Assembly (NCBI RefSeq): GCF_003026285.1
Contig: NZ_PYOD01000002.1
Coordinates: 186,001 to 250,000 of the forward strand
Reading direction: 5' to 3'
Source: Photobacterium profundum
GTDB taxonomy: Bacteria; Pseudomonadota; Gammaproteobacteria; Enterobacterales; Vibrionaceae
Length of the DNA stretch: 64,000 bases
Shown: piece after piece, positions 17,846 to 25,889 of the stretch
Layout: each line of letters begins with the position of its first letter
How positions within the stretch are numbered: position 1 is the first letter of the stretch
Position numbers and translations under genes: made by a program
The notes under the pieces: model-generated
Told to the model about the DNA's origin: nothing
Seen by the model: only the letters and a program-made list of their open reading frames with translations
The model's database searches: none

Positions 17846-18094
17846 CTAACGATCAGTAAAACGAAATAAGTTATCGATTGATATTGGGCAATTCGCTATT
17901 TGGTGAACCTTATCTTCAGCTTGTTCTAATGAATCGTAACTACATGAGATACCATAGATATCAGTAAGAGGATTATCATTACCTAATTTATCTACAAAAT
18001 TTATGCTCCATCCTGCGCTCAAAAAATCATGTATAACATGTGCTTCAACTAAGGTTTCATCGGCAAACAAACGCTTACATTCTGAAAGAACCAT
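17846..18094 (-). CDS. Small protein of unknown function (DUF2007-like pattern)
   Basis: An 82-residue protein beginning MVLSECKRLFADETLVEAHVIHDFLSAGWSINFVDK. The arrangement of an N-terminal strand followed by an EAHVIHDFL helix loosely resembles DUF2007 putative signal-transducing proteins; this is weak. The ATG at 18094 is chosen over an upstream TTG (18145) because GAGGAA lies seven bases ahead of it. No functional context. Confidence 0.5.
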   Translation of the reverse strand: MVLSECKRLFADETLVEAHVIHDFLSAGWSINFVDKLGNDNPLTDIYGISCSYDSLEQAEDKVHQIANCPISIDNLFRFTDR

Positions 18095-18280
18095 AATCCA
18101 TTCCTCACTTGCTGATTCACTATAAATATAGTCAATATTCACCAATTGATAAAACTATCAGCATAGTTGTAGGATAATGTATTAGGGTAACGTTACGTAA
18201 ACAATATAAGTGAACAGGATATAGCGATGAATAGGAGGTGTTAGAAAGGAAGAAGGATAGAAAAAGTAGAATAACGCATT

Positions 18281-18323
18281 AAAAAAGAAGCGCAAAGTCG
18301 CACCAACCGGCACGACTTTGAAG
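18281..18323 (-). terminator. Rho-independent terminator of the DUF2750 gene
   Basis: Read on the minus strand: CAAAGTCG/CGACTTTG stem (arms 18313-18320 and 18293-18300), followed by CTTCTTTTTT. Confidence 0.75.
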
Positions 18324-18329
18324 TATCAA

Positions 18330-18683
18330 TTAAAGATACAGTTTTGCAACGTTTGTTGCTTCTGTCTCTGTGCCTTCTAGGCTAGAGTTCCAGTTCAAGC
18401 CAACAAGTACTTCATCTTCAGATAAAGTGATCATCCAATCTTCTAGGAAAACATCAAGTGGAATTTGAGTTGGAGTGAATTCAGCCCACTCTTCTTCACA
18501 CTGTACTTTAGCATCAGCTTCAGTAGACCAGAATGGCATAACTTCTGACTCTTCAAATTCTGAAGACTCAACAGATAACCAATCACCATCTACGTTACAA
18601 AGACCCCAAACAATACGGGTTTCTTGCGTTTCAGTAACAAATAGATCTCTGTTCGCTTGAATATCTGCAGTTAACTTTGTCAT
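18330..18683 (-). CDS. DUF2750 domain protein
   Basis: A 117-residue acidic cytoplasmic protein with the DUF2750 pattern: a short helical start (FVTETQETRIVWGL), then VDGDWLSVESSEFEESEVMPFWSTEADAKVQCEEEWAEFTPTQIPLDVFLEDWMITLSEDEVLVGLNW. The last part resembles immunity-type folds, but no toxin gene is next to it. Function unknown. The gene has its own terminator. Confidence 0.75.
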   Translation of the reverse strand: MTKLTADIQANRDLFVTETQETRIVWGLCNVDGDWLSVESSEFEESEVMPFWSTEADAKVQCEEEWAEFTPTQIPLDVFLEDWMITLSEDEVLVGLNWNSSLEGTETEATNVAKLYL

Positions 18684-18946
18684 TCTTTTCTCTCTTTAAA
18701 AGTGCCTTTTCGGCTTGATGTGGCTATAAATCATTATTGCAGCCACATAGTGCGATTATTTTATCAAAAAAAATACCATTCGCACGATTAAATCTTCATG
18801 AATAATGTAGATAAGCCACATATAAGTAAACCAGCACCTTTTTAATCATTATTCTAGCACTAACCTAGGCACGATAAGCCTTATCGAATATTTATCACTC
18901 GAATTCCAAGCTTTGAACAAAAGTATCAAACAGTTTTTTTTATACT
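18684..18946. other. Intergenic, divergent promoter region
   Basis: AT-rich stretch between the DUF2750 gene and a palindromic repeat; no gene seen. Confidence 0.35.
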
Positions 18947-19017
18947 TATACCCAAGCGACATCAAGATGCAGGATCCAGAGTAACTTCAGCGAGCATCTT
19001 GATGTTAGCTGGAAATA
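18947..19017. repeat. Full palindromic copy of the dispersed repeat
   Basis: Left arm TATACCCAAGCGACATCAAG (18947-18966), right arm CTTGATGTTAGCTGGAAATA (18998-19017). The arms are inverted copies of the unit seen singly at 8897, 17226 and 20721, and with the adjoining GATGC/GCATC they can fold into a long stem. The element lies 40 bases before a methyltransferase gene. Confidence 0.75.
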
Positions 19018-19056
19018 TCCGTTCTCGTTCACTATTGATAATAAGGACATCTTGGA

Positions 19057-19659
19057 ATGGCCATTTCAGATTGGCGACGCTATATCAGTACACAAGTACT
19101 GCTACCACCCCGGCCACACCTCGTCGATGCACACCTATTTCTAGGTGATAACGGTCGTAACAAGGTCGCTGTTGATATTGCTTGTGGTACAGGACGAGAC
19201 ACACTATACCTGCTTGAGAAGGGGTATCAGGTGTATGCCTTTGATAAAGATATCGACAGTTTAGAACACCTTTCTACTCACCCTTTGGCATGCTCTAACT
19301 CAAGTTTAGATTTGCAGTTAAGTTTGTTTGAGGAATACGCCTTCCCCAGAGCAAATATGATTAATGCCAGTGCCTGTCTATTTTTCTGCAAACCCAATGA
19401 GTTTTCAATACTCTGGCGCAACATTGATGCTGCATTAGACGTTAATGGTATTTTTTGTGGCCACTTCCTTGGAACAAATAACGATGATGTTAATACTCAC
19501 ACTGATCAGCCAATATTAACTCACAGCCATGAAGATATCGAAACGCTACTTAAGAAATATTACATTATCTCTTGGAAAGTAAAAAAAGAGTATTCAGCAC
19601 AACTCACTGGTAAAAAACAACGCTGGCTGGTCAATACCCTCATCGCAATGAAGAAATAA
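19057..19659 (+). CDS. Class I SAM-dependent methyltransferase (TehB-like)
   Basis: A 200-residue protein with the SAM-binding glycine loop VAVDIACGTGRDTLYLLEKGYQVYAFDKD (motif I plus the acidic residue after strand 2) and later strands NASACLFFCKP and GIFCGHFLGTNND. Similar to small TehB/UbiE-like methyltransferases; substrate unknown. Starts with LPPRPHLVDA. AAGGAC lies upstream of the ATG. Monocistronic. Confidence 0.82.
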   Translation: MAISDWRRYISTQVLLPPRPHLVDAHLFLGDNGRNKVAVDIACGTGRDTLYLLEKGYQVYAFDKDIDSLEHLSTHPLACSNSSLDLQLSLFEEYAFPRANMINASACLFFCKPNEFSILWRNIDAALDVNGIFCGHFLGTNNDDVNTHTDQPILTHSHEDIETLLKKYYIISWKVKKEYSAQLTGKKQRWLVNTLIAMKK

Positions 19660-19811
19660 AACATTGATTTTTAATCAAAATACCACCCCCTCATTAATAC
19701 GCATACAAACTCACATAAAAAGCTTTTCGCTTTCATCATAAAGTGACAGAATAGCGGAAAATTCAGGATATCCCCTATCCCTTACTACTTCTTTTATCGT
19801 TAGGTTTCGCT

Positions 19812-20714
19812 ATGCAATCACATCGTGCTGGAAATGTCTTAGCCGCTTTTTCATTTGTGCTCTGGGGCATTTTGCCTCTTTATTATCATTTCTTACCACA
19901 AGCTAACACCAATGAACTTTTAGCGTTGAGAATCATATTTTCGGTACCTGTTATGCTTCTTATCATCATGATTTTACGACAACCATTGCCGTCGTATAGT
20001 GCAATTATCAATGATAAACGCTCTTTGGTGTTCACCGTTCTAGCCAGTTTAATCATGTGCATATCATGGTATGCCTTTACGTGGGCGTTAACTCACGGGC
20101 AAGTGCTTGCCGCTAGTCTTGGCTTTTTTATAAATCCGTTATTTGCTATTGCATTTGGTGTGTTTTTTTTAAAAGAACGTTTATCGAGTGCTCAGATTGC
20201 AGCCGTTGTTTTGGGTATTGCAGGAATCAGCTATCAAGTATGGAGCTACGGTGAGCTACCCTGGATTGCATTGATCATGGGCAGCTTTTTTGCTCTATAT
20301 GGGTTAAGTAAAAAATTCATTAAATATAACGCATTAACTTCTGTCACCATTGAATCAGTGATTCTGGCACCTTTTGCTATCGCCTTTATGTTATGGCAAT
20401 ACTTGCAAGGAACCAGTGTTGCATTATCATCAGATATACAAACACTACTGCTATATATTGGCTCTGCACCTGTGACATTAGCGCCACTGATTTTTTTTGC
20501 ACTTGCTATCAACCGTACCAGTTTAACCATGGTCGGTTTAATGCAATATATTGAGCCTAGCCTGCAGTTTTTACTCGCAGTCTTCCTATTCGGTGAAATA
20601 TTTGATGAAGTGAAACTGATAAGTTTTGGCTTTATCTGGCTCGGACTATTGTTATGTACACTTGAAGCGCTAACCCGTGGGTTTAAAAATAAGCATCGAT
20701 TACGTGCGCAGTGA
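19812..20714 (+). CDS. rarD: RarD-type EamA permease
   Basis: A 300-residue inner-membrane protein of the drug/metabolite transporter superfamily with about ten membrane helices in two EamA halves. The start HRAGNVLAAFSFVLWGILPLYYHFL and the core LINPLFAIAFGVFFLKERLS..Q and PVTLAPLIFFALAINRTSLTMVGLMQYIEPS are RarD features. RarD was named for chloramphenicol-related sensitivity in Pseudomonas; its substrate is not settled. It is followed by a repeat and a MazG-like gene 47 bases on. Confidence 0.86.
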   Translation: MQSHRAGNVLAAFSFVLWGILPLYYHFLPQANTNELLALRIIFSVPVMLLIIMILRQPLPSYSAIINDKRSLVFTVLASLIMCISWYAFTWALTHGQVLAASLGFFINPLFAIAFGVFFLKERLSSAQIAAVVLGIAGISYQVWSYGELPWIALIMGSFFALYGLSKKFIKYNALTSVTIESVILAPFAIAFMLWQYLQGTSVALSSDIQTLLLYIGSAPVTLAPLIFFALAINRTSLTMVGLMQYIEPSLQFLLAVFLFGEIFDEVKLISFGFIWLGLLLCTLEALTRGFKNKHRLRAQ

Positions 20715-20720
20715 TTATCC

Positions 20721-20740
20721 CTTGAGGTGACTTGGGGATA
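20721..20740 (+). repeat. Dispersed repeat, copy 3 (single arm)
   Basis: CTTGAGGTGACTTGGGGATA, in the short gap between the rarD-like and MazG-like genes. Confidence 0.65.
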
Positions 20741-20761
20741 TGTATATTGGGAAGATAAATA

Positions 20762-21112
20762 ATGTCGACTGAAATAAAGCAATTACAACGTACCCTGACT
20801 GAATTTGCGCAAGAGCGTGATTGGGATCAATTTCATACACCCAAAAACCTTGTGATGGCACTCAATGGTGAGGTTGGCGAGTTAACTGAAATATTTCAAT
20901 GGTTAACACCAGAGCAAAGTCTATCATTACCAGAAGACAAACAAGAACACTTAGAAGAAGAGTTAGCCGATGTAATGCTGTACTTATTAAGGCTTGCCGA
21001 TAAATGTGAGGTAAATATTATTGAAGCATGCCATAAAAAACTAATCAAAAACAAAGCAAAATACCCTGCTGATAAATGCTTTGGTTCTGCTAAAAAATAC
21101 AACGAGCTCTAG
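20762..21112 (+). CDS. MazG-like nucleotide pyrophosphohydrolase (dCTPase/RS21-C6 type)
   Basis: A 116-residue all-alpha NTP pyrophosphatase. It shows the metal-binding MazG motifs NGEVGELTEIFQW (ExxE) and HLEEELADVMLYLLRLAD (ExxD) and the tail KLIKNKAKYPADKCFGSAKKY typical of the RS21-C6/XTP3TPA group. Members clear unusual or excess deoxynucleotides such as modified dCTP. Could be cotranscribed with rarD, though a repeat separates them. Confidence 0.85.
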   Translation: MSTEIKQLQRTLTEFAQERDWDQFHTPKNLVMALNGEVGELTEIFQWLTPEQSLSLPEDKQEHLEEELADVMLYLLRLADKCEVNIIEACHKKLIKNKAKYPADKCFGSAKKYNEL

Positions 21113-21160
21113 CTGAGTAATAAACGGCTTGCAGCCTTTTATGTTAGCAAAATAAGTGCT

Positions 21161-21204
21161 GGTGCAGTTATAAATAGCCTCGTCGCTGTTATGTTAACTG
21201 CACC
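21161..21204. terminator. Hairpin between convergent MazG-like and HAD genes
   Basis: Perfect 10-bp arms GGTGCAGTTA (21161-21170) and TAACTGCACC (21195-21204) around a 24-base loop. There is no good T run, so terminator function is uncertain. Confidence 0.4.
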
Positions 21205-21265
21205 ATTCTATTGACGACAACACCGTATGAGGTCTTATAAATCAAGTTTGTAGTAAGGCATAACT

Positions 21266-22270
21266 CTACTTGGCTTCACCATACACAGTGCACCAGTCAT
21301 TTTTCATATCAATCAGATACCAATTGTCTTTTTGTTTCGCTTCGTCTAGCGCTTTATCTAATCGGCCAACGGATGAATCACGATCGTACTGCCATTCACG
21401 ATCTGCGTCTGTATGATGAACAATCATAGCCATACTCGGTGTATTTTGGGTGGTACTCCATTGCATCATTGCCAGATCACCGTCCGAATTTCCTACGGCA
21501 AGAATTGGCTTCTTACCAATCACGCGCTGAATACTTTCTACTTTCACTTCTTTATCATTAAGAGAGGTTATCGTGTCATTTTTAGTCACTGTCGCTTTAC
21601 CATCGATCATTGTGAAGTCATAACCGAAGCTACTGCCAATCACATTTTCTGGTGGTATGTTGTAGGCATCTTCTGTCCATGCACGCATAAAGTCGACACC
21701 ACCACCTGAAACAATATAGGTTTTAAAGTTATTATCCTTTAGGTATGTTAACATCTCTTTCATAGGCTGATAGGTGAGTTGTTCGTAGCTACGATTAAAG
21801 CGCGGGTCTTTCTGCTGTGATACCCATTCTTTCACTTGCTTCTGAAAAGCCTCAACGGTCATTCCTGAATGTGTCACCTTTACCAATTCCAGTAATGCCT
21901 GGTGATCTGCCGCCATTAATGACGCCATATCATCTTCTAATATCCACTTAAACGGCGTTTGAGTTTTCCACTCTGGGTGATTTTTCACTTGTTTTTTTAT
22001 TTGTTCAATCGTAAAAACAAGCTGAAAGTAAGCAGGTTTTTCAGACCATAGCGTTCCATCATTATCAAAAACGGCAATACGATCATCCGGTGCTACATAA
22101 TTCTTACTATTGGGGGTAGTAACGTCTTTAACAAAGGCTTCTATTGCTGTTCGGCTTTTACTTTCCCCCCAAGAAAGCAGCGTACTATCACTTGAATTAC
22201 AAGTCGCAGCGAAGGCCGAAGTGGATGAAATAGCAAAAATAACAGCAAGTGAAAGAGTACGAATGTGCAT
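21266..22270 (-). CDS. Periplasmic HAD-family phosphatase (phosphoserine-phosphatase-like)
   Basis: A 334-residue secreted protein: signal peptide (LSLAVIFAISSTSAFAATC), then a HAD domain with the catalytic loop VFDNDGTLW, motif II region YIVSGGGVDFMR, Lys in IGKKPILAVGNSDGDLAM (motifs III/IV). Substrate is unknown; related proteins are annotated as phosphoserine phosphatase-like, and a periplasmic location suggests scavenging. I use the ATG at 22270 (AAAGGA upstream), which opens directly onto the signal peptide, not the upstream in-frame codon at 22318. Confidence 0.85.
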   Translation of the reverse strand: MHIRTLSLAVIFAISSTSAFAATCNSSDSTLLSWGESKSRTAIEAFVKDVTTPNSKNYVAPDDRIAVFDNDGTLWSEKPAYFQLVFTIEQIKKQVKNHPEWKTQTPFKWILEDDMASLMAADHQALLELVKVTHSGMTVEAFQKQVKEWVSQQKDPRFNRSYEQLTYQPMKEMLTYLKDNNFKTYIVSGGGVDFMRAWTEDAYNIPPENVIGSSFGYDFTMIDGKATVTKNDTITSLNDKEVKVESIQRVIGKKPILAVGNSDGDLAMMQWSTTQNTPSMAMIVHHTDADREWQYDRDSSVGRLDKALDEAKQKDNWYLIDMKNDWCTVYGEAK

Positions 22271-22437
22271 TAAAATAGTCCTTTGCAAATTAAAGAATAT
22301 TAGTAAAACAAAAAACATCCAGCCGAAACAATATGTAAAATTACTAGTTAGAATGGAAATAGATTCTATGTCACCCTCGTTTTTTCAGTTTTAACATAAT
22401 AATTCATCGATAAACGCTCGGCATTATTACTAAGTAG

Positions 22438-22491
22438 ACACTTTGAATTTTCTAAGTATAGAAAATTCAAAAATAACCATATTCAAAGTGT
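22438..22491. repeat. Nested inverted repeats downstream of the sulfatase maturase
   Basis: Inner 13-bp perfect arms TTTGAATTTTCTA (22442-22454) and TAGAAAATTCAAA (22459-22471), and an outer partner ATTCAAAGTGT (22481-22491) for ACACTTTGAAT (22438-22448). The left arm can pair with either right arm. It probably ends the maturase transcript. Confidence 0.7.
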
Positions 22492-22528
22492 TATTACCCG
22501 ATTACATCTCACTTATGATCGTCTTTAT

Positions 22529-23797
22529 TTACCGATAGAACCCATGCTTAATAGAGAAACTCATCTGCTTTAAAATCTGAGCCATATACGGGTCAATATG
22601 CTTAAAGAAACGATGCCAACCGGCACATAAATAATTATGACCCTCTTCACCAGTAGACGATCGTGTGAAACGATTTTTAGGGCACTCACCAAAACAAGCA
22701 AATAGGTAATCGCAATTTTTACACTGCTCTGTTAACGATAAAGCTTTATCTCGCCCAAATGCTTCTTGCTGCGCAGAGTAAGCTAACTCACCTAAATCAT
22801 TTTCTTTAATATTACCAATGTTATATTCAGGATAAACATAATGATCACAAGAATAGACATCGCCGGTAGGCTCCATGGCTAAACCCTTTCCACACACAGA
22901 ACCAAGCGTACAAAGTGGGTTTGTTCTTCCCATCCATGTTTCAACGCTGGCTTCAAAATATTGTACGAATACACGCCCTACATCTTTTTGAACCCACTCA
23001 TCAAATACCGTACAGAGAAAGTTGCCCCATGATTCTGCAGCAACAGACCACGGCTCCATAACACTATCTTCAATGTTAGGGATAAGATCGACACTGCCTA
23101 GTAACGGTATATCGCCTTTATTCCAATGCTGAGGTGCTGTTGTACGAAATGTTTTTTGTTCAACAATAGGAATGAATTGAATTTGAGGAGAGCGGACGAC
23201 ATCGCGCAAAAAGCGATAAACCTCGAGTGGCTGACAACTTGTTACATTGTTAATACAGGTTAAAGTTGCAAACTGTACTTTGTATTTATGCAGCAAATCA
23301 ACAGCAGCCATCACTTTATGAAAGGTGCCACGCCCTGCACGGTTTTTACGATAGATATTATGAAGGTGCTCTGGGCCATCCAAGCTTAGACCAACCAAGA
23401 AATTATTAGCTTTTAAAAAACGGCACCATTCATCATTTAATAGTGTGCCATTGGTTTGCAAGTCATTCGAAATCGTGACACCTGCAGGTTTGTATTTTTT
23501 TTGAAGTTTAACAATTTTTTTAAAATACGGGATACCTAGCATAGTAGGCTCACCACCTTGCCACGAAAAAACAATTTCTGGTGTATTCTGATTTTCGATA
23601 TATTGACGGATATAGAGTTCTAATGTCTCATCGTCCATTTTAGGGCTGCACCCTTTTTTATAATTCAACAGCTCTTTTTTACTTAAGTAATAACAATATT
23701 GACAGTCAATATTACACGCCGCACCAATCGGTTTAGCCATTACATGCAAGCGTTTACTTGCTTTTCCTTTAAACAACGTTGAATTTTGATCAGTCAT
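22529..23797 (-). CDS. Anaerobic sulfatase-maturating radical SAM enzyme (anSME family)
   Basis: A 422-residue radical SAM/SPASM protein that turns the active-site Cys or Ser of a sulfatase into formylglycine without oxygen. It has the CxxxCxxC cluster motif (CNIDCQYC, Cys28, 32, 35), FSWQGGEPTMLG, QTNGTLLND, LVGLSLDGPEHLHN, and C-terminal auxiliary-cluster cysteines (CTLGSVCGKGLAMEPTG, SCDHYVYPE, CKNCDYLFACFGECPKNRF). The likely substrate is the arylsulfatase at 27.4 kb (Cys84). ATG at 23797. Confidence 0.92.
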   Translation of the reverse strand: MTDQNSTLFKGKASKRLHVMAKPIGAACNIDCQYCYYLSKKELLNYKKGCSPKMDDETLELYIRQYIENQNTPEIVFSWQGGEPTMLGIPYFKKIVKLQKKYKPAGVTISNDLQTNGTLLNDEWCRFLKANNFLVGLSLDGPEHLHNIYRKNRAGRGTFHKVMAAVDLLHKYKVQFATLTCINNVTSCQPLEVYRFLRDVVRSPQIQFIPIVEQKTFRTTAPQHWNKGDIPLLGSVDLIPNIEDSVMEPWSVAAESWGNFLCTVFDEWVQKDVGRVFVQYFEASVETWMGRTNPLCTLGSVCGKGLAMEPTGDVYSCDHYVYPEYNIGNIKENDLGELAYSAQQEAFGRDKALSLTEQCKNCDYLFACFGECPKNRFTRSSTGEEGHNYLCAGWHRFFKHIDPYMAQILKQMSFSIKHGFYR

Positions 23798-23927
23798 CTT
23801 AATTCCTATATAAAAAGATAGGCTGTCGTACCATTCTCAACGTTCAAAACGCATTGAATAACCTTCCTTAGATAGAGACAACCGGCAATAAAAATAAACC
23901 ATGTAATGCTTTATCGAGCATAAAAAC

Positions 23928-23972
23928 AAAAAAGCACGTCAAGCAAAAGGCTAGGGCAGCCTGACGCGCATA
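23928..23972 (-). terminator. Terminator of the outer-membrane protein gene
   Basis: Minus-strand stem GCGCGTCAGGC with GCTTGACGTGC (mostly paired), followed by TTTTTTG. It separates the outer-membrane gene from the maturase gene. Confidence 0.65.
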
Positions 23973-24066
23973 TAAATTTAATAATGAAGCGTAGATAATC
24001 TCATTATTAATATAAAACCTTACATTCGCTGTAAGTAGCCTTGTAATAGAAGAGATTAATTAACAT

Positions 24067-24999
24067 TTAACGCATTGGGTTTGAAATAACAGGAATTGCG
24101 AAGAAACGTAAATTCCACGTTGGACCAAACTCATCAGCCTGCTGAACATAATAATGTAATTCTGCACCAAGTCGCACCGGCATAGAGCCAATCTTAATCA
24201 TGGTATCGCCACCAAAACCAACAGGAATGGTGTACTTATCGCTACCGCTTTCATTCCAGTCAATTTGAATATTTGGACCAAAACCAATTTGCGTTGTTGG
24301 TGTTACGCGGTAACGTAGTACGTACTGGATATCGGTTAGGTTCAGATCTTCTTCTTCTTTGGTCTCGAGATTCATTTTCTTTGAATCCCCCATCCCCCAC
24401 CAATGCTGAACCACACCACCATATACCCATTCATCACCTAAGTGAAATGCAGTAACAGCAGGACCAACAGCCCATTGGTCTGCACCTTGAGTGCTTAGAA
24501 AGTCTTTCGACGCTGTTGGTATTAACGAGGTAAAACCAACACCCCAAATATTATTATCTACAGGGGTTGCAGGCCCTACTACAGCGAATACGGCAGTATC
24601 ACCCATGCCTGTTTCACGTTTTTTACCTGGCGCTTCCATACTTAAATGTTGGACAACTGGCCGTACTATTAAGTTATAATCTTCGCTTAACCCAAAAGAC
24701 ATAACAGGTTGAAATTTAAAACTATTAATTGTGTAGTCATTACCCGCTTTATCTTCATATTGATAAGTATCATTTTGGGTAAATAACATCCAAAGGTCAG
24801 AAATAGGATTATTTAACTTAGCAGCTAATTCACCAAGATCTTCAGGTTCACCCTGTACAAATTCAGGTACAACTTGTTGTGAAGCATCCGATTCATTATT
24901 CACTAATTTTTCTGTATTAGTACCATCAGCCCAAACGGGAGATACTGATACTAGTGTTGCGATAACGCCAGCTAAAATAGTCTTACTTGTCATTTTCAT
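24067..24999 (-). CDS. Secreted outer-membrane beta-barrel-like protein
   Basis: A 310-residue protein with a signal peptide (TILAGVIATLVSVSPVWA), a 30-residue acidic/low-complexity linker, then alternating strands with many aromatic residues and no long helices (DLWMLFTQNDTYQYE, YNLIVRPVVQHLSM, VYGGVVQHWWGMGD, LRYRVTPTTQIGFGPNIQIDW, LRFFAIPVISNP). This looks like the transporter/MetA-type outer-membrane family. Substrate unknown; the place between maturase and two-component genes suggests a link to sulfated compounds. Confidence 0.65.
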   Translation of the reverse strand: MKMTSKTILAGVIATLVSVSPVWADGTNTEKLVNNESDASQQVVPEFVQGEPEDLGELAAKLNNPISDLWMLFTQNDTYQYEDKAGNDYTINSFKFQPVMSFGLSEDYNLIVRPVVQHLSMEAPGKKRETGMGDTAVFAVVGPATPVDNNIWGVGFTSLIPTASKDFLSTQGADQWAVGPAVTAFHLGDEWVYGGVVQHWWGMGDSKKMNLETKEEEDLNLTDIQYVLRYRVTPTTQIGFGPNIQIDWNESGSDKYTIPVGFGGDTMIKIGSMPVRLGAELHYYVQQADEFGPTWNLRFFAIPVISNPMR

Positions 25000-25295
25000 T
25001 TCTCGCGATAATCCTTCTTGCCACTGCTTATGGTTTATTTAGAAGGTATTAATGATGGTAACAGTCGTTGTGTTACCAATATTTATCGCCATGTTCTTTT
25101 GCAAAAACATTAATTTTTAATTAATTATTAATGACTTATATTTAGCCGAATTTCAAAGACAGACATAAGATACTATTTTTACGATTATTGAGAAAGAATA
25201 TTTATAACGCAGAGATAGAAACAGGAAATATTACCAGTAAGGAAAATAAGAAGGTAAAGAAGGTATATATACATACCTCCTTACGGATCATAAAT

Positions 25296-25889
25296 TTAGC
25301 TAATTAATCCATGATTAATCGCATATTGAATCAGCTCTGCACTTGTTTTAACATTAAGTAGACGCATCATGGCATATTTGTGAAATTCAACAGTACGTGA
25401 AGAAATAAACAATTCTTCTGCCACCTGTTTTGCCGATCTCCCTTTCACTAATAACTGTAAAACACTCAGTTGACGTGCTGTTAACGTGGGTTTCTCACTC
25501 GTCATATCAATCGAGTTTGAAATATAGCGACCACCATTCATTACAGTATCAACCGCTTTAACTAACTCTTCACCGGCTTGGTGTTTTAATACATAACCAT
25601 TCGCACCCGCAGCAATTGCACCTTCCGCATATTCAGGTTCATCGTGCATGGTTAAGCAAATCATTTTTACTGATTTAAAATCACGCCTAAGGCGCGCAAC
25701 AGCAGCAATACCAGTCATACCCGGCATACTAATATCAGTAATAACGAGGTCCGGTTTATGTTTTTTAACCAACGCTATTAACTCTTCACCGTCTTTCGCA
25801 ATGGCTAATACGGTATGCTCTGGTTCAAGTAAACTCGCAACACCTTGTGCCACAATGAGGTGGTCATCAGCCAACACTAAATTACTCAT
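25296..25889 (-). CDS. NarL/FixJ-type response regulator
   Basis: A 197-residue regulator: receiver domain with the phosphoacceptor Asp52 (VITDISMPGMTG), conserved Thr (CLTMHDEPEY) and Lys (VLKHQAG), then a LuxR helix-turn-helix (LTARQLSVLQLLVKGRSAKQVAEELFISSRTVEFHKYAMM). The start overlaps the end of the sensor kinase gene by eight bases, so the two are coupled. It may control the adjacent sulfatase or outer-membrane genes. Confidence 0.92.
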   Translation of the reverse strand: MSNLVLADDHLIVAQGVASLLEPEHTVLAIAKDGEELIALVKKHKPDLVITDISMPGMTGIAAVARLRRDFKSVKMICLTMHDEPEYAEGAIAAGANGYVLKHQAGEELVKAVDTVMNGGRYISNSIDMTSEKPTLTARQLSVLQLLVKGRSAKQVAEELFISSRTVEFHKYAMMRLLNVKTSAELIQYAINHGLIS

